Part shown: positions 25,101 to 37,000 of the stretch, in pieces
How positions within the stretch are numbered: the stretch's first letter is position 1
Layout of the letters: each line of letters starts with the position of its first letter
From: Eutreptiella sp. 'Long Island Sound 2002'
Taxonomy: Eukaryota; Euglenozoa; Euglenophyceae; Eutreptiales; Eutreptiaceae
Length of the DNA: 64,000 nt
Reading direction: 5' to 3'
Assembly (NCBI GenBank): GCA_964036045.1
Contig: OZ038378.1
Location: forward strand, 171,313,285 to 171,377,284
Notes under the pieces: model-generated
The model's input: the letters and a program-made list of their open reading frames with translations, nothing else
Databases searched by the model: none
Told to the model about the DNA's origin: nothing
Program-made: the position numbers and the translations under genes

Positions 25101-28100
25101 GACTATATTGCTGCCGCCGCCACCGGCTATGAAGCTCAAGTAAGTTATACCACTTGAGTCCGGTCACCTTGGGCCAACTACATTCTTCCCATGCCACCAT
25201 AATGGCGTGGAGCCAACTACAAGAAATTCACAAACACACGCTTGTAGATCAAATCACACTCTGTGCTTGATGACTTAGGCTTTGCGGGCGGATTGGTGTT
25301 CCGCTCACAAGCATCATGGATATCCTTCACGAAATACTAGTTCAGCTCATCAATAAACTTTTGCTCATTCACCAACCGACCCTCTGCACCCTTTGGATAT
25401 GCCTCAGGGACCTCGAATCGCTTCCCATGGATGAGCACACATGGACGGGTGTCATCACTTGTGGCGGGTTCAAAGAGGCAGAGGAGTGCAGGGTTGGTGG
25501 TGGGGGGGGGGGGGGTTCAACATTGCCTTTTTTACCGACTGTTTATCTGGTGGTATATCCTTGGAGTTGGAGGTTGGGCAAGCAGGAGATTCACCAGCTT
25601 TCAGCTCCAAGGAGAAGGTAGCAATATTGTCCTCGGGTTGTGAAAGAGGATCCTCTTCATCAAAAAGGAGACACAAAGTAGATTGGTGGGGGGAAGGGGG
25701 CTCGGAGGTGGAGGCTAGCGCACGAGGAGATTCTCATGCCTTCCAGCAGGTCACTTCCTCCTCCCACCCATTCTCCGGGATGGTGCCGGGGACTTGGATA
25801 GCGCGATCTGGGGGTCCCCAACGCTTAAGAGCGGGGGGACAAAATCAGCAGTGACCCACAAGTGGGCGGATAGGCTACATAACCCCTCCCCCAACAGGGG
25901 ACCCCAACGCTTCAAAGCGGGGTAGAGTAGGTCACGTGCACTTTTTTTTTTTGGATGTAGGTTGCGTAACAGAAAAAAGGTAAATTGTGCATTTTTTTTA
26001 AGGCATTTAAGGCATAGGTCATGTAAAAAAGCGTACATCGCGTGCCATAGCATTTTGGAGTTTTTGTTCCCCACGCGCAACTTACGACCAAAAAGTGCAC
26101 GCGGCCTACACCAAAAAAAAAAAAACAAAGTGACTTAGGCCTGACACAATCTCGTCGGAGACTCTGCGCGCCAGCCTGCAGACTCCCCTGTGGCGGTTGC
26201 AGCGGCACCTCACAATCATGCACTCCTGCGGCTTCGCAGAGGGGCAGTTCCACATCCAGAGCGGGCCTATGACACCGTTGTGGCTGGTGAGCCGGCAGGC
26301 ACACCCATGGGGGGACATCACAGGCAAGGAATTCTTGTTGGTGCACAAATCTAGTGAGGTCGTGCACCCATCTGCTGGAGCCCGAGCCTCCGTAGCCACT
26401 AGACTCTCAACACCCCCCCAAACTCATTGGGCTCAGGTAAGAACCATTGCTAGGAGGATGGGTAGGGTAGATACAGAGAACGGGCAGAGAAGACCAGTCC
26501 ACTGCGTAGCCCATGGCCCAGAAATTAGACGGCGCTTGGCCCACATGGCACTAGACACCAGTTGTACCCCCGTGTGTGACATTCCGTCTAGTTGTTGTTT
26601 CTTTGCAAGGCCCTAGACAGTCACCTGTTCTTCCCTTCGCATGTTGGGTCGGGTTGCTGCTTTCTGTCGGCCACTGCGGCCGGTGCTCTTGTTGGTGTCG
26701 TTTTCACGTTCGCGGAGCCCAGTGCCACGCTTCGGTGTGGCCCCTTGAGTTGGGCTGATGGACACCCACGCTTCGGTGTGGCCCCTAGTTGGGGTGATGG
26801 ACTCCCACACTTCAGTGTTGTCTTTCACGTTGGGGTGATGTTGGGGGGGGCAGGGGGGGCGGAATGGCAGCCTGGGTTCCACCCGCCCACCCACATCAGA
26901 AAATTTTTCCTCAAGGAAAAATGAAATTTATTAGAAGGGCCCGAACTTGGAGGTCAATTTTAGGTACACAAACTTTTTTTGGCCTCTGACCCCCCCCCCT
27001 CCCGCCCCCGGAGTAGGTCATAGTCACCACTAAGCAGTGGCCTGGCCCAGGCACATGTGGTTGGTCACGGCCTTAAAATGTTTCTGCCGGCGAAGGTGGT
27101 CCCATAGCAGTTTTTGACAAAACCATTCTGCAACAGTTTTCGACCCCTCGGCGACCCCTTGTGACCGTACCTGGGCGCAGTGCGGCATCACTGCCGCATC
27201 CTACAACGTGGATGCTCACCTTCAGGCCCCCCTCCCGTCGCCCCCTGAGCGCGAGAAATGGGTCTGTCACATGGGCAAGGGTCTGTGAGGGGGTTGGAAC
27301 AACTTCTGACTCCCCGTCTCCCCGCCACTGGGCAGAACTGACCGAGATCAACCAGCAGGTCACAAAAAAAGATATGGCACTAGACACTGGTCATCCATCT
27401 TACCTCCCCTGTTCATGGATTAACTCCCCTGCAAATGAATGCTTCCCCATCCCGGTCCAGCTCGTCTGCGAATATCACATTCCCTGGTGTAGTCGTCGAG
27501 TGGTGCGCAACAATGCATTTGCTGGGCGTGGGTATGCAGGTGCCCAACGACAGGCGACTGAGGCAGTTTCAAAGTCGTCAGGCACCGGAGTGCCGAAGTT
27601 TGTTCGCATATGGAATGGCCCCATGTCAGCTGAAGCACTCTCACAGAGACCGGGCCCGGGACTTATTGCAGTGGTTCACTGCACTGCACTGCAGCTGCAA
27701 GGGATAAGCTTGGCACAAGCTTCAGACAGGAAGGTGTCAATTGCCACTCACTAGCCTGTTGGGTGGGTGGATTGCTCCAAGAGGGGAGAGGGGTCCTATG
27801 AACCCCTTTTTCAACCCCCACCCCCCACAGAGGAATGGTGCAACGGATTCTACTTGCGAATCTTGAATACAGTCGAGGGGCATTGTGTGTACCGCAAGCA
27901 GGATGCTGGACAAGAACCGCGATTTCTGTACTGGAGCCCCACAAATGGAGGGCGCTGAGTGTGCGACAGGAATGAGGATGTGGGCCGGGCTGGGGCTCTG
28001 CGAGGCCACTGCAGGGCCAGACGGCCTTCATGGGACCGACATGGGGACCAAAAACAAAAAAAAAATGAAAATGGCATTTTTGGAACGAGCGCATCGAGGG

Positions 28101-29014
28101 GGCTCAGAAAAATGGTCATTTGCCGCGTCCCCGCGTTGTGGGGGGCTCACACGTCCCCTTGGGGCCATTTTCCACCTGCCTTGCATTTCCGTGGCATCAG
28201 TTGCGCAACCCTCTTGCCGGGGCAGGACCTGGTGTGCATGATCACTTTGCAGTCCCGACGGATGAAGTCCCAAGCCTTGTCCACGTGCGCCTTGAACAGG
28301 GGCATGATGCCGTCCTTAATGGCCTGCGGGATGCGCACAGAGTCGAGATCGCGGTCCGAGTCCTGCGTCGCCTTGTTCATCAGCGCCTCCAGCACCGGGT
28401 ACCACGGCAGCTCGGCGTCGGAGATGTAGATGATTCCGGCGCGAGACACAGTCGCTGGACTGGCGTTGACAAGGTTCTCGGGCTCAAAGCAGCACTTCAC
28501 CGTCGGAGACATGGATATGCGGTCCCCTGAAACAAAGAGCAGGGAGGTAAATGGTTGGAAGAACAGGGAGGGACAGGGAAGTAGGAGCAGAGGCAGGGGC
28601 AGGGGAAAGCGGGGGCAGCAGCAGCAAGCAAGCAAAGGCACAGGTTCGGGTGGACTGGAAGCTGGAGACCCGGACTGACCAGGTGCCCCTCTTTTTGACT
28701 GCTGGCACCCTGCGTTTTGAGGGAGCGCGTTGATGGTCTCCAAAACAAACCGCACCTCAATATCGTCACACAGGGACAGAACACCGCCATCACGTAAACC
28801 AGCCCGCCCGGAGGCTTGCAGCGGCAGTTAGGGGCCAGGGAGGCACGTGCACACACTCACGCACACCACCAGACACGCAACCCCACACCATTTGCCAGTG
28901 TCAGCAATTTGTTGTCGTCCAGCACAGTGTTCAGGTTCTCAATCCAAATAGCGTCCACAGGCCCATCGCAGATCAGCCAAATGTTACGCGACTTGTCCTG
29001 CAACAACAACAACA

Positions 29015-29065
<51 letters not shown>

Positions 29066-29276
29066 AACACCATGATTTCTTGGGGCGGGGGGCTTGCACC
29101 TCAGGGCAGCAGGAGTATTGCACACAGGCACAAGGAGCAGGAGGTTCCTTGACAAATTAATAGTTCGAGGGATTGCCCTTTACGGGCGCCCAAACACAAA
29201 AGCCGTATGCACACAGTGGAACCAGTAAGGTTGTATAACCCTCTTCAACATCTAAGGTGGATGTACCCGTTCTAGC

Positions 29277-29312
<36 letters not shown>

Positions 29313-30920
29313 GCAACAGCAAGCTTGCGCCAAAGCGCAATCAGAACTCCGGCGTGGTGGTTCAGATTTAACGGAGGCTTTGGCAGATAATACCTATTTT
29401 GATGAATTACAATTGAAAATTTTTGAGCAAGAAACTCAATAGTAGTGGCGCGCAAATGGCAGACCCAGCTTAAAGATCCATCAAAAAAAGGCCAAAAAAT
29501 GCTGTTGTTTTTTGCTGGTTTGGGTGTTTAGGATGTTTGTGGAGGGGGCCATTTGCAGTGGAGCCAACCTAGATGATGAAGGTGGACGGCGCCCCCAGGT
29601 GTTTCGTCAAGCCCAAATATGGCATATTGTGCATTGCTTGGCACACAATCTGCACACCGCAACTGTGCACTAGCACAATGTAGAAAATTGTAACAGGGCT
29701 AGCGGGTCTCTCATCACCAAGTGTTACACAACAGTGATGCACTGCACATCCAGAAATTTTGCCTGTGGTGTCCTTCTTGGGTTTGAATGCATGGTGTTTT
29801 GTGGTGTCCATGCTGTCCCTCCTAGTCTGCTGCTGTGCCCTGCTCACCCTGTTCCTGGGAAGAAGTGGTCCCCTGAAGAGCACTCTAGTGGAGGTGGGGT
29901 GAGGGGGGTTCCCCTCTTTGTGGTGCTTGTGCTGCTGTCTTGCAATGGCAAGGAGAGGGGGGCTGTATCGTTGTAGTGTTGCCCCGTTATTGGGTCCTGC
30001 CTACGGCCCAATGGTGGAGGTCAGACACATGCATATGCACACCCAGCAGATACACCTGACACCAACACCCTGCAGCAACGGGGGACGGGATCAAGTGAAG
30101 GAACGACTCGTCAGGCAGCAATACATGAGGAATAAAACAAATGCACAGGCTAGCTGCCTTTCTGAGGCACCATGACGACAGCAGCAGAGTTCATGCAGGG
30201 CCCCTCAGTATCAACCAACCCTGTTGTGCACAAAGATGTACCCTGTGTGTCTGTGCCTCCCATCACTCGCAACAGAAGGGCTATCTCATCTGCCACACGT
30301 AACTGGTGACTACACACCCACACCCACACAGGAACTGTCATGGAGAGACGCGCACACATGCACACCTTGGCGAGGGAGGGGGGCGGGGGGGGGCTATCAA
30401 CTGTTGTCACTCTCGAGGCACCACGGCGCATATCCCCCCCAAAAACGCGATTCCATATCATACAACTGCAAACATAACAGAGGGAGAGCGCCATCCATCT
30501 AACAAACTGTGATGTATTGTTTTCCGTCAAAGACGCTGAAGACATGTGCCGCAAGCTGCAGAGGGAGCCCTTGGAGAGAAAATTTTCTGCTTTGCAGCAC
30601 ATTTCCAGACCACCCCAGCCCCTCAGGACTGGCGCTGTATTTAGGCCCCAGTTCCAACCTCCGCCCCCCCCACTCTCGGGGGCTCAAACAACCCGCCCCG
30701 CCTCGACAAACGAATTTGCACTTCCTCTGTGGGTGTTATCGGCTTCAGCAGTCAAATACCCCTCCTCCTTCCTTCCCTGCCTCCCTCTCTCCTTCTCTGA
30801 GCCTGCATTGCGTGTGCGTGCGTGCGCGCGCGGCTGTGTGTGCGTGTGCGCGCGCGTGTGTGTGCGCGCCGAGGTAACGATTGCCATCATGCTCAAACGC
30901 GAGGTTCAACATTCCTACTC

Positions 30921-31015
<95 letters not shown>

Positions 31016-34000
31016 TGGGTGGGTGGGTGGGTGTGTGCAGCAACAATCTTTTTCCGACCAATTCAGCATCAGGGGGAGGCACCCTTTCATAGTGGTGTGC
31101 CATTAGATATGACGACCGAGGCCGCCCGAGACACATCGCCTGTTTTTGAAAGAGGGTGACCATTCACGCAGACTGCACCGGACACCGCAGCGCAAACCTT
31201 GTTGGCGCGCCGCCACAAATGCGAGAAGATACCGTCGTACCAGTCGCCCGTGGCGTCCATGCGGCCGAACATCTGCGGTGCAGTGATGGCCTTGGGGTTC
31301 ATGCGGAACTCCTTGTGGGCGCGCTCCACCTCCGAGAGGGTGCGCAGCAGGGCCTCGTAGCAGCTGCTCTTGCCGGCCCCCGCCGGGCCCACGACCATAA
31401 TGCCGTGCCGCACCAGTTTGGTCTCGTACAATTGGATCACTTTGGCGCACCAGTCGTCGTGCAGGATCAGCCCCATGTCTTGCTTCACGACGCGCTCCAG
31501 CACCGCCTCGAGCTTGTCGTACTTGGCCTTGTCAGCGGTCAGGCCCGGGAAGAGATCACCTGCGGAACAAATGGGGCGCGCGCGCGGCAGACCTGAGAAT
31601 ACCCATTCCCTCTCCGTCCCATTCTGCCCAACGAGGGCAGCCGTGACCTGTCCGCTGCAACACATTCGGTAGTGCGCTTGAGATCGACCCCTGCGCCCTT
31701 CGTCGTGCATCCCGGACAACATACCCGTCCCCCATGTTGCCTTGAAAATGCAGCGCACCCATGATGGACACCAGTTGGTGGTCCCCTCTCAAATTATCCC
31801 GAGCCGTCCTCAGCCGCCCCAAGCCACTCAAACCCACCCAAAGCCATCCCAAGCCACCCATGCCATCAAGCCACTCCAAGCCACCCCAGTCCACGCAAAT
31901 CAGACCTCCCACGCTGCAGCGTTTCCACTATCAACGCCCCGCATTTCGTTTATTCATCGGTTTGCAGGAGTCAAGCACAGTTACCGGTCTCACTTGAAGG
32001 CTGACATTGACCCCATCGCTGCTCTTGCCTCCTTCTGTTCCATTACTTAAGCGCTCGGGGCTGCAACCTCCTGCATCCAACGCTCCCAAAAAGAGCTGCC
32101 CCTCCCCCTTTCACCCTCAGCACCACGGAAAATTCGCACAACTTGAATACCTGGGATCTCTGGGGTGACTCGATGCTGCGATGGTTTTGTTTCATGCGGC
32201 CGTGTGCGAATGGAATTCTCCCCAGCAGCCCCCAAAGGCACGCAAAGCATCACACACCCCACACAACGCCCCATACCGAGAAGAGAAATGAACAGCTCAA
32301 TGTCGTCGAACACGAGCTTCGACATGTTCATGTCCCGCAGCGTCCGCATGAACAAAAACTCCTCGTCCTTGACCTGCGCCTGCCGCAGTACAGACCCCGC
32401 AGACCGGAGCACTGACAGAATGTTCCGCAACCCAAAATCATAGTGCCGCTGCTTCGACAGCTGCTGCTCACACAGCCCGTACAGCAGGAAGAACTTCAGA
32501 CTGATGTCCCCATTCTTCATGTACCCGGCAGACGCCAGCTTGACCTTCATAATCGCCCGCCGGTCAGGCACCATCATACTGACTCCTCGGAACAGGACCT
32601 GCAGGCACACGCACCATGAAGCACCAACCAGCCCAACGTACAGCAGCCTGCTGGCTCCCCAACAGCCGGGGGGGAAATTGGTTTTACTGTGTGAGAGTGG
32701 GACACGTGTCCCGCTACTCACAAATGCTGCTTCTGCCCCCCTTGGCGGCCCTCTCATGCCGGCGCCGGCACGCTCCATACAAAGCCTTTCCCAAGACAGA
32801 AATTTGGAGGGTGCCCACCACCACCGATGTGGGAAATGCTACACAGGGCCAGGGGGTTCCGGATCACCACGTGACACCCATCAGTGCTGTGCAGCATGCT
32901 CAGGCATTTCGCCAGTTGTTTCGGGGGGTTTCCGCCCGTGCAGTGTGCATTGGGTGTTTCTCCTACCAACGCCCTGCAGTGGGGCCCAGGCGGTGCTGCG
33001 CAGCGGGTGTTCGTCCCCCCAAGGCCCTGTTGTGGCGCCCAGGCAGTGCTTTGTGATGGGTGTTCGTCCTACCTAAGCCCTGCGGTGGGGCCTAGGCAGC
33101 GCGCTGCAGTGGGCTGTGTGTCCCGGGGGTGGGGGGGTCGACCTTCCAAGCTGATACGCCTCGGCGGTATTGGTCGCCAGTGGTGGACTGTGAGGGGCCC
33201 CCTTCCAATTCACACTAATCCATGATCCAACTGCTGGAAAATCTGTGCAAAGCAGTGACAACGCAAAGGAAGGCAGTCCCGAGTGTGCAAACCCATACCT
33301 TGAGATTCTCAGGCAGCTCCTGGCGACCAGCATAGCCAGGGTTCATTGTGATGAAGAAGCCGGTTGTAGGGATGAGCTTGATGAGCTGAACGTAGAGGAC
33401 AAGTGAGGCGCAATGCACCAGGTAGTGGAGGCAAAGCACCGCCATTGTCCCATCTCCCTCAAATTATCCCGAGCCGTCCTCAGCCGCCCCAAGCCACTCA
33501 AACCCACCCAAAGCCATCCCAAGCCACCCATGCCATCAAGCCACTCCAAGCCACCCCAGTCCACGCAAATCAGACCTCCCACGCTGCAGCGTTTCCACTA
33601 TCAACGCCCGCATTTTGTTTATTCATCGGTTTGCAGGAGTCAAGCACAGTTACCGGTCTCATTTGAAGGCTGACATTGACCCCATCGCTGCTCTTGCCTC
33701 CTTCTGTTCCATTACTTGCGCGCTCGGGGCTGCAACCTCCTGCATCCAACGCTCCCAAAAAGAGCTGCCCCTCCCCCTTTCACCCTCAGCACCACGGAAA
33801 ATTCGCACGACTTGAATACCTGGGATCTCTGGGGTGACTCGGTGCTGCGATGGTTTTGTTTCATGCGGCCGTGTGCGAATGGAATTCTCCCCAGCAGCCC
33901 CCATGGCACGCAAAAACCACTGACAACCGTGGTCCATGCCCTCTACTCTGTACGTACCCCTACGCTTTGGTACCCGCAGGCTTACATGAAATCCGTTTGC

Positions 34001-37000
34001 GAAAGCCTTTGCCGTGCTCCCCCGGGGGAGCCTGCCTTCTGTCCTTCAAAACGGACCTTCGTACATCATTTTGTCTCCATTGATTTACGGCCCCTGGACA
34101 GCCCCCCGCTGGGTTTGATGGACCTGCGACCCCGATGCCGTCCGAGACAGACGAGGAGCTGACACTTGGAAGGACCACTGCTGCCGGGTGTAACGAATAT
34201 TGCTGCTAAGTGCAGCCAAGTGGTGGCCTGCCTAGACAAGGGCAAACGAACACAGACACGCACACGCAAGACGGATGGCCATGTGGAGCACATGGGACAT
34301 CGCATGGAACAACATGCATCATGGGCTCATGGAACACGGACTGCACATACACGACAGGGGAGTTGTAGGCTCGCTACAGTCAAAGACAGGAAACATGATG
34401 GGTGCCGGGAGGGTTGGAACAGAACAGAACAGAACAGGACAGGACAGGACAGGATAAGACACAACCACACCACACCACATGTGCACGCGACACGGTTTTA
34501 GAGGGTTGTGGAGAGGGGGAGGGGGTCGTGTGTGTGTGGGGGGGGGGGGGATTGGATGGGGGGAATTGGATGGGGGGATAGGGGTTGATCAGGAGTTGTA
34601 ATTTGTAAACCTCGGCAGCCTGAAGGGACGGCAGCTGCCGTGGGAGCTGTGTTTAAATCGATGATGCGGACCAGGTATAGTTCCCAGACTATACTGGGAG
34701 CTAACACTGTGGTTTTGTGTTGTGTTGTGTTGTGTTGTGTTGTGTTGTGTTGTGTTGTGTTGTGTTGTGTTGTGTTGTGTTGTGTTGTGTTGTGTTGTGT
34801 TGTGTTGTGTTGTGTTGTGTTGTGTTGTGTTGTGTTGTGTTGTGTTGTGTTGTGTTGTGTTGTGTTGTGTCGTGTTGTGTGGTGTGGTATGCGGTGTGGC
34901 GTGGTGAGGCGTGGCGTGGCGTGGCGTGGCGTGGCGTGGTGTGGATCGCTCGCCAGGTCTCATCAACGTCAAGCGCAGACCTGCCCATCTGTGAAAATAA
35001 ACTCGGACTTGTGCTGCTTCATGGCGGTGAGGATGGACGCCACCTGCTGCGCGCACACGGACAGCACCGGCAGATCGATGCGATTGAACTCGTCGAAACA
35101 GCCCCAAGCTCCGGACTGGGCTAGACCTTTGTAGATCTGATGGGGGGCGATGGTGGCTTGGGGGTATGCAACCCGGGGAGCAGGTAGGGCTGGGTCAAAG
35201 GCACAGCGGAATGGGGGAACTAGGGACATGGAGCAGCAGATGCGGCACCGAGGATTGCCGCCCAGGGAACGCCCCCTTCAGCACCCGTTTCCTCCATCGG
35301 CCCATCGGTTTTGGGTTGGGGCTTCCCTCTTCAGTAGCCTCATCACTTGACTCCTCCCGACGGGCCATGTCTTCAGATTATGTGTGGCTCTTACCCACGC
35401 ATGCCCCCCAGGGCTGCCCTGTGGCTGCTGACGCCTCAGCGGCCAAAGCAGGCGCTGCTGGGCCCCACGGCAACGCAGGAGCTGAGTCACTCTGCTTGTG
35501 CTCCGTTGAACGTCCGCACAGAATTCGAACTGCGGATGTCGGGAAGAACTGTTGTGTACAACATATGAAAATTTCCTTCGCAGTCAGCCCTAAAATGGCT
35601 CGGCAACGGTTTTGCCGTCAGTGACATGCGAGGCCCTTTCTGTAGTATCCCTGAAAGACTCACAGAAAACAATGCCGGCACTGCATGCGCCAGCGCTTGG
35701 CTCCCGGCCCGGACCCACCTCAGCACTGTGGTGAGCATGTACGCCGCGAGGTGGCTGCTTCGTCATGCAACAGGAAGGGGGTGGTGGAGGGTGTTGATGT
35801 ACGATACTCTGCAGATACTGGCATTGGCATGCAACACACTGATACTATGCTCTCACCGCATGTGCACGCAGGCGTGCGTGGGGCGCGCGCGCGTGTTCGC
35901 CTCGTGCAAGGACGGCCAAAGGCAGGCGAAACGACGCTCAGACCGGGATCCCGTGCGTAGACGAGGCCATGCTTGCGCGCAACCCAGAGCACAGCTGCCG
36001 TCGGAGAGAGGCCCTAGAACATGCCACAGACAGGGGGTGGGCTACGGATGCGGAGTGAGGCACGGTCAACTCGGGCGTCATGCATCACCTCGTGCCCATC
36101 CCCCGCATGCACCTCAAATGAATGCATTGAATCCCAATAGCCACGGGACCAGCAACAGCGGAGGCACCTGCTGGCCAGTGGGGGATGTATGTGACACCCG
36201 TGCGGAGCATCGCATCCAAACAGAGGAATGACGTTGGCCCAGGCATGGCACAGCTCCCTTTCGCACACAACGCACGTCACAAAAATATGGTCCCGAGAAT
36301 GCTCGACCAGAAAAAACGGCGGTCGGACGAATGACGGTCAGACAACGCCCTCCTCGTGCCGGGGGGGGGGGGGGGCGGGGGGGCTGCGTGGACCCCCTGT
36401 TCCAGGCCGCACACGAAGCGGGGGCGCAGGGCCACTCCCAGACCTTGCCCATCGCTCGGAAGTCCAGCTGGTCCCCACAATTGAACACCACGACGTATTT
36501 GCCAAACGTGCGCCCCAAGTCCTTCGTGGTCTCGGTCTTGCCGGTGCCGGCGGGGCCTGCGGGGGCCCCGCCGAGGTACATGGCCAGGGCCTGGGAGAGG
36601 GTGATGTAGCAGCGGTCCGTCAACGGGGTGACCACCAGCCGCTCCTTGACGCCCAAGTACTCGTAGCAGTAGTCCGTGTCTGCGTCGGCGATGGAGGTGA
36701 TGGCCTGATCCTTTTCGGTCTTCCAGTAGAACCGCGCCTGCTTTTGCCTGTGAATGGGATGGGGATGGGGCTGGGGATGGGGATGGGGACAGGGACGGGG
36801 ATGGGAATGGGGATAGGGATGGGGATGGCCCTGCCCCCCCCCCCACGTCCAAACACGGGCTGGTTCAGGGGGCAAAAGTGTGGAAACACGGGCTCGTCGT
36901 TTTTGGACAAGCCCGTGTTACCGCGCGGCATGTACCACGGAACACATGTTGCAGACATCAGCCACCCTGACCCCTCAAAACATGACAAAGCAAGGCAACA

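Larger units (their letters stand above)
23345..28228. other. Intron 22 of dynein gene (4.9 kb)
   Basis: Contains ATTAGAAGT repeats at 24038-24066, G runs (for example 24187-24199 and 24414-24443), AAATTTTCCCC-type clusters at 24445-24500 and 24695-24790, T-rich strips near 24345-24400 and 25940-26130, the coding relic at 25170-25676, and repeats at 26700-26845 and 26968-27195. Section 27200-28228 shows nothing recognisable. Confidence 0.7.
28998..31197. other. Intron 20 of dynein gene
   Basis: Dominated by microsatellites (ACAG, AGC, GT), listed separately, and one short open frame at 29257-29442. Section 29460-30780 shows no recognisable feature. Confidence 0.7.
32599..33298. other. Intron 18 of dynein gene
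   Basis: Contains copy 2 of the dispersed GGTTCCGGATCACCA repeat (32800-32930) and three ~56-bp minisatellite units (32950-33115). Confidence 0.7.
33386..34980. other. Intron 17 of dynein gene
   Basis: Contains duplicated segment copy 2, an AGGAC simple repeat at 34421-34452, a G run near 34540, and the GTGTT array. Confidence 0.7.

Noticed and set aside
26106-26616. Cysteine-rich minus frame and overlapping plus frame in intron 22
   Set aside because: Two equally open opposing frames without a recognisable domain; exons 22 and 23 join without it.
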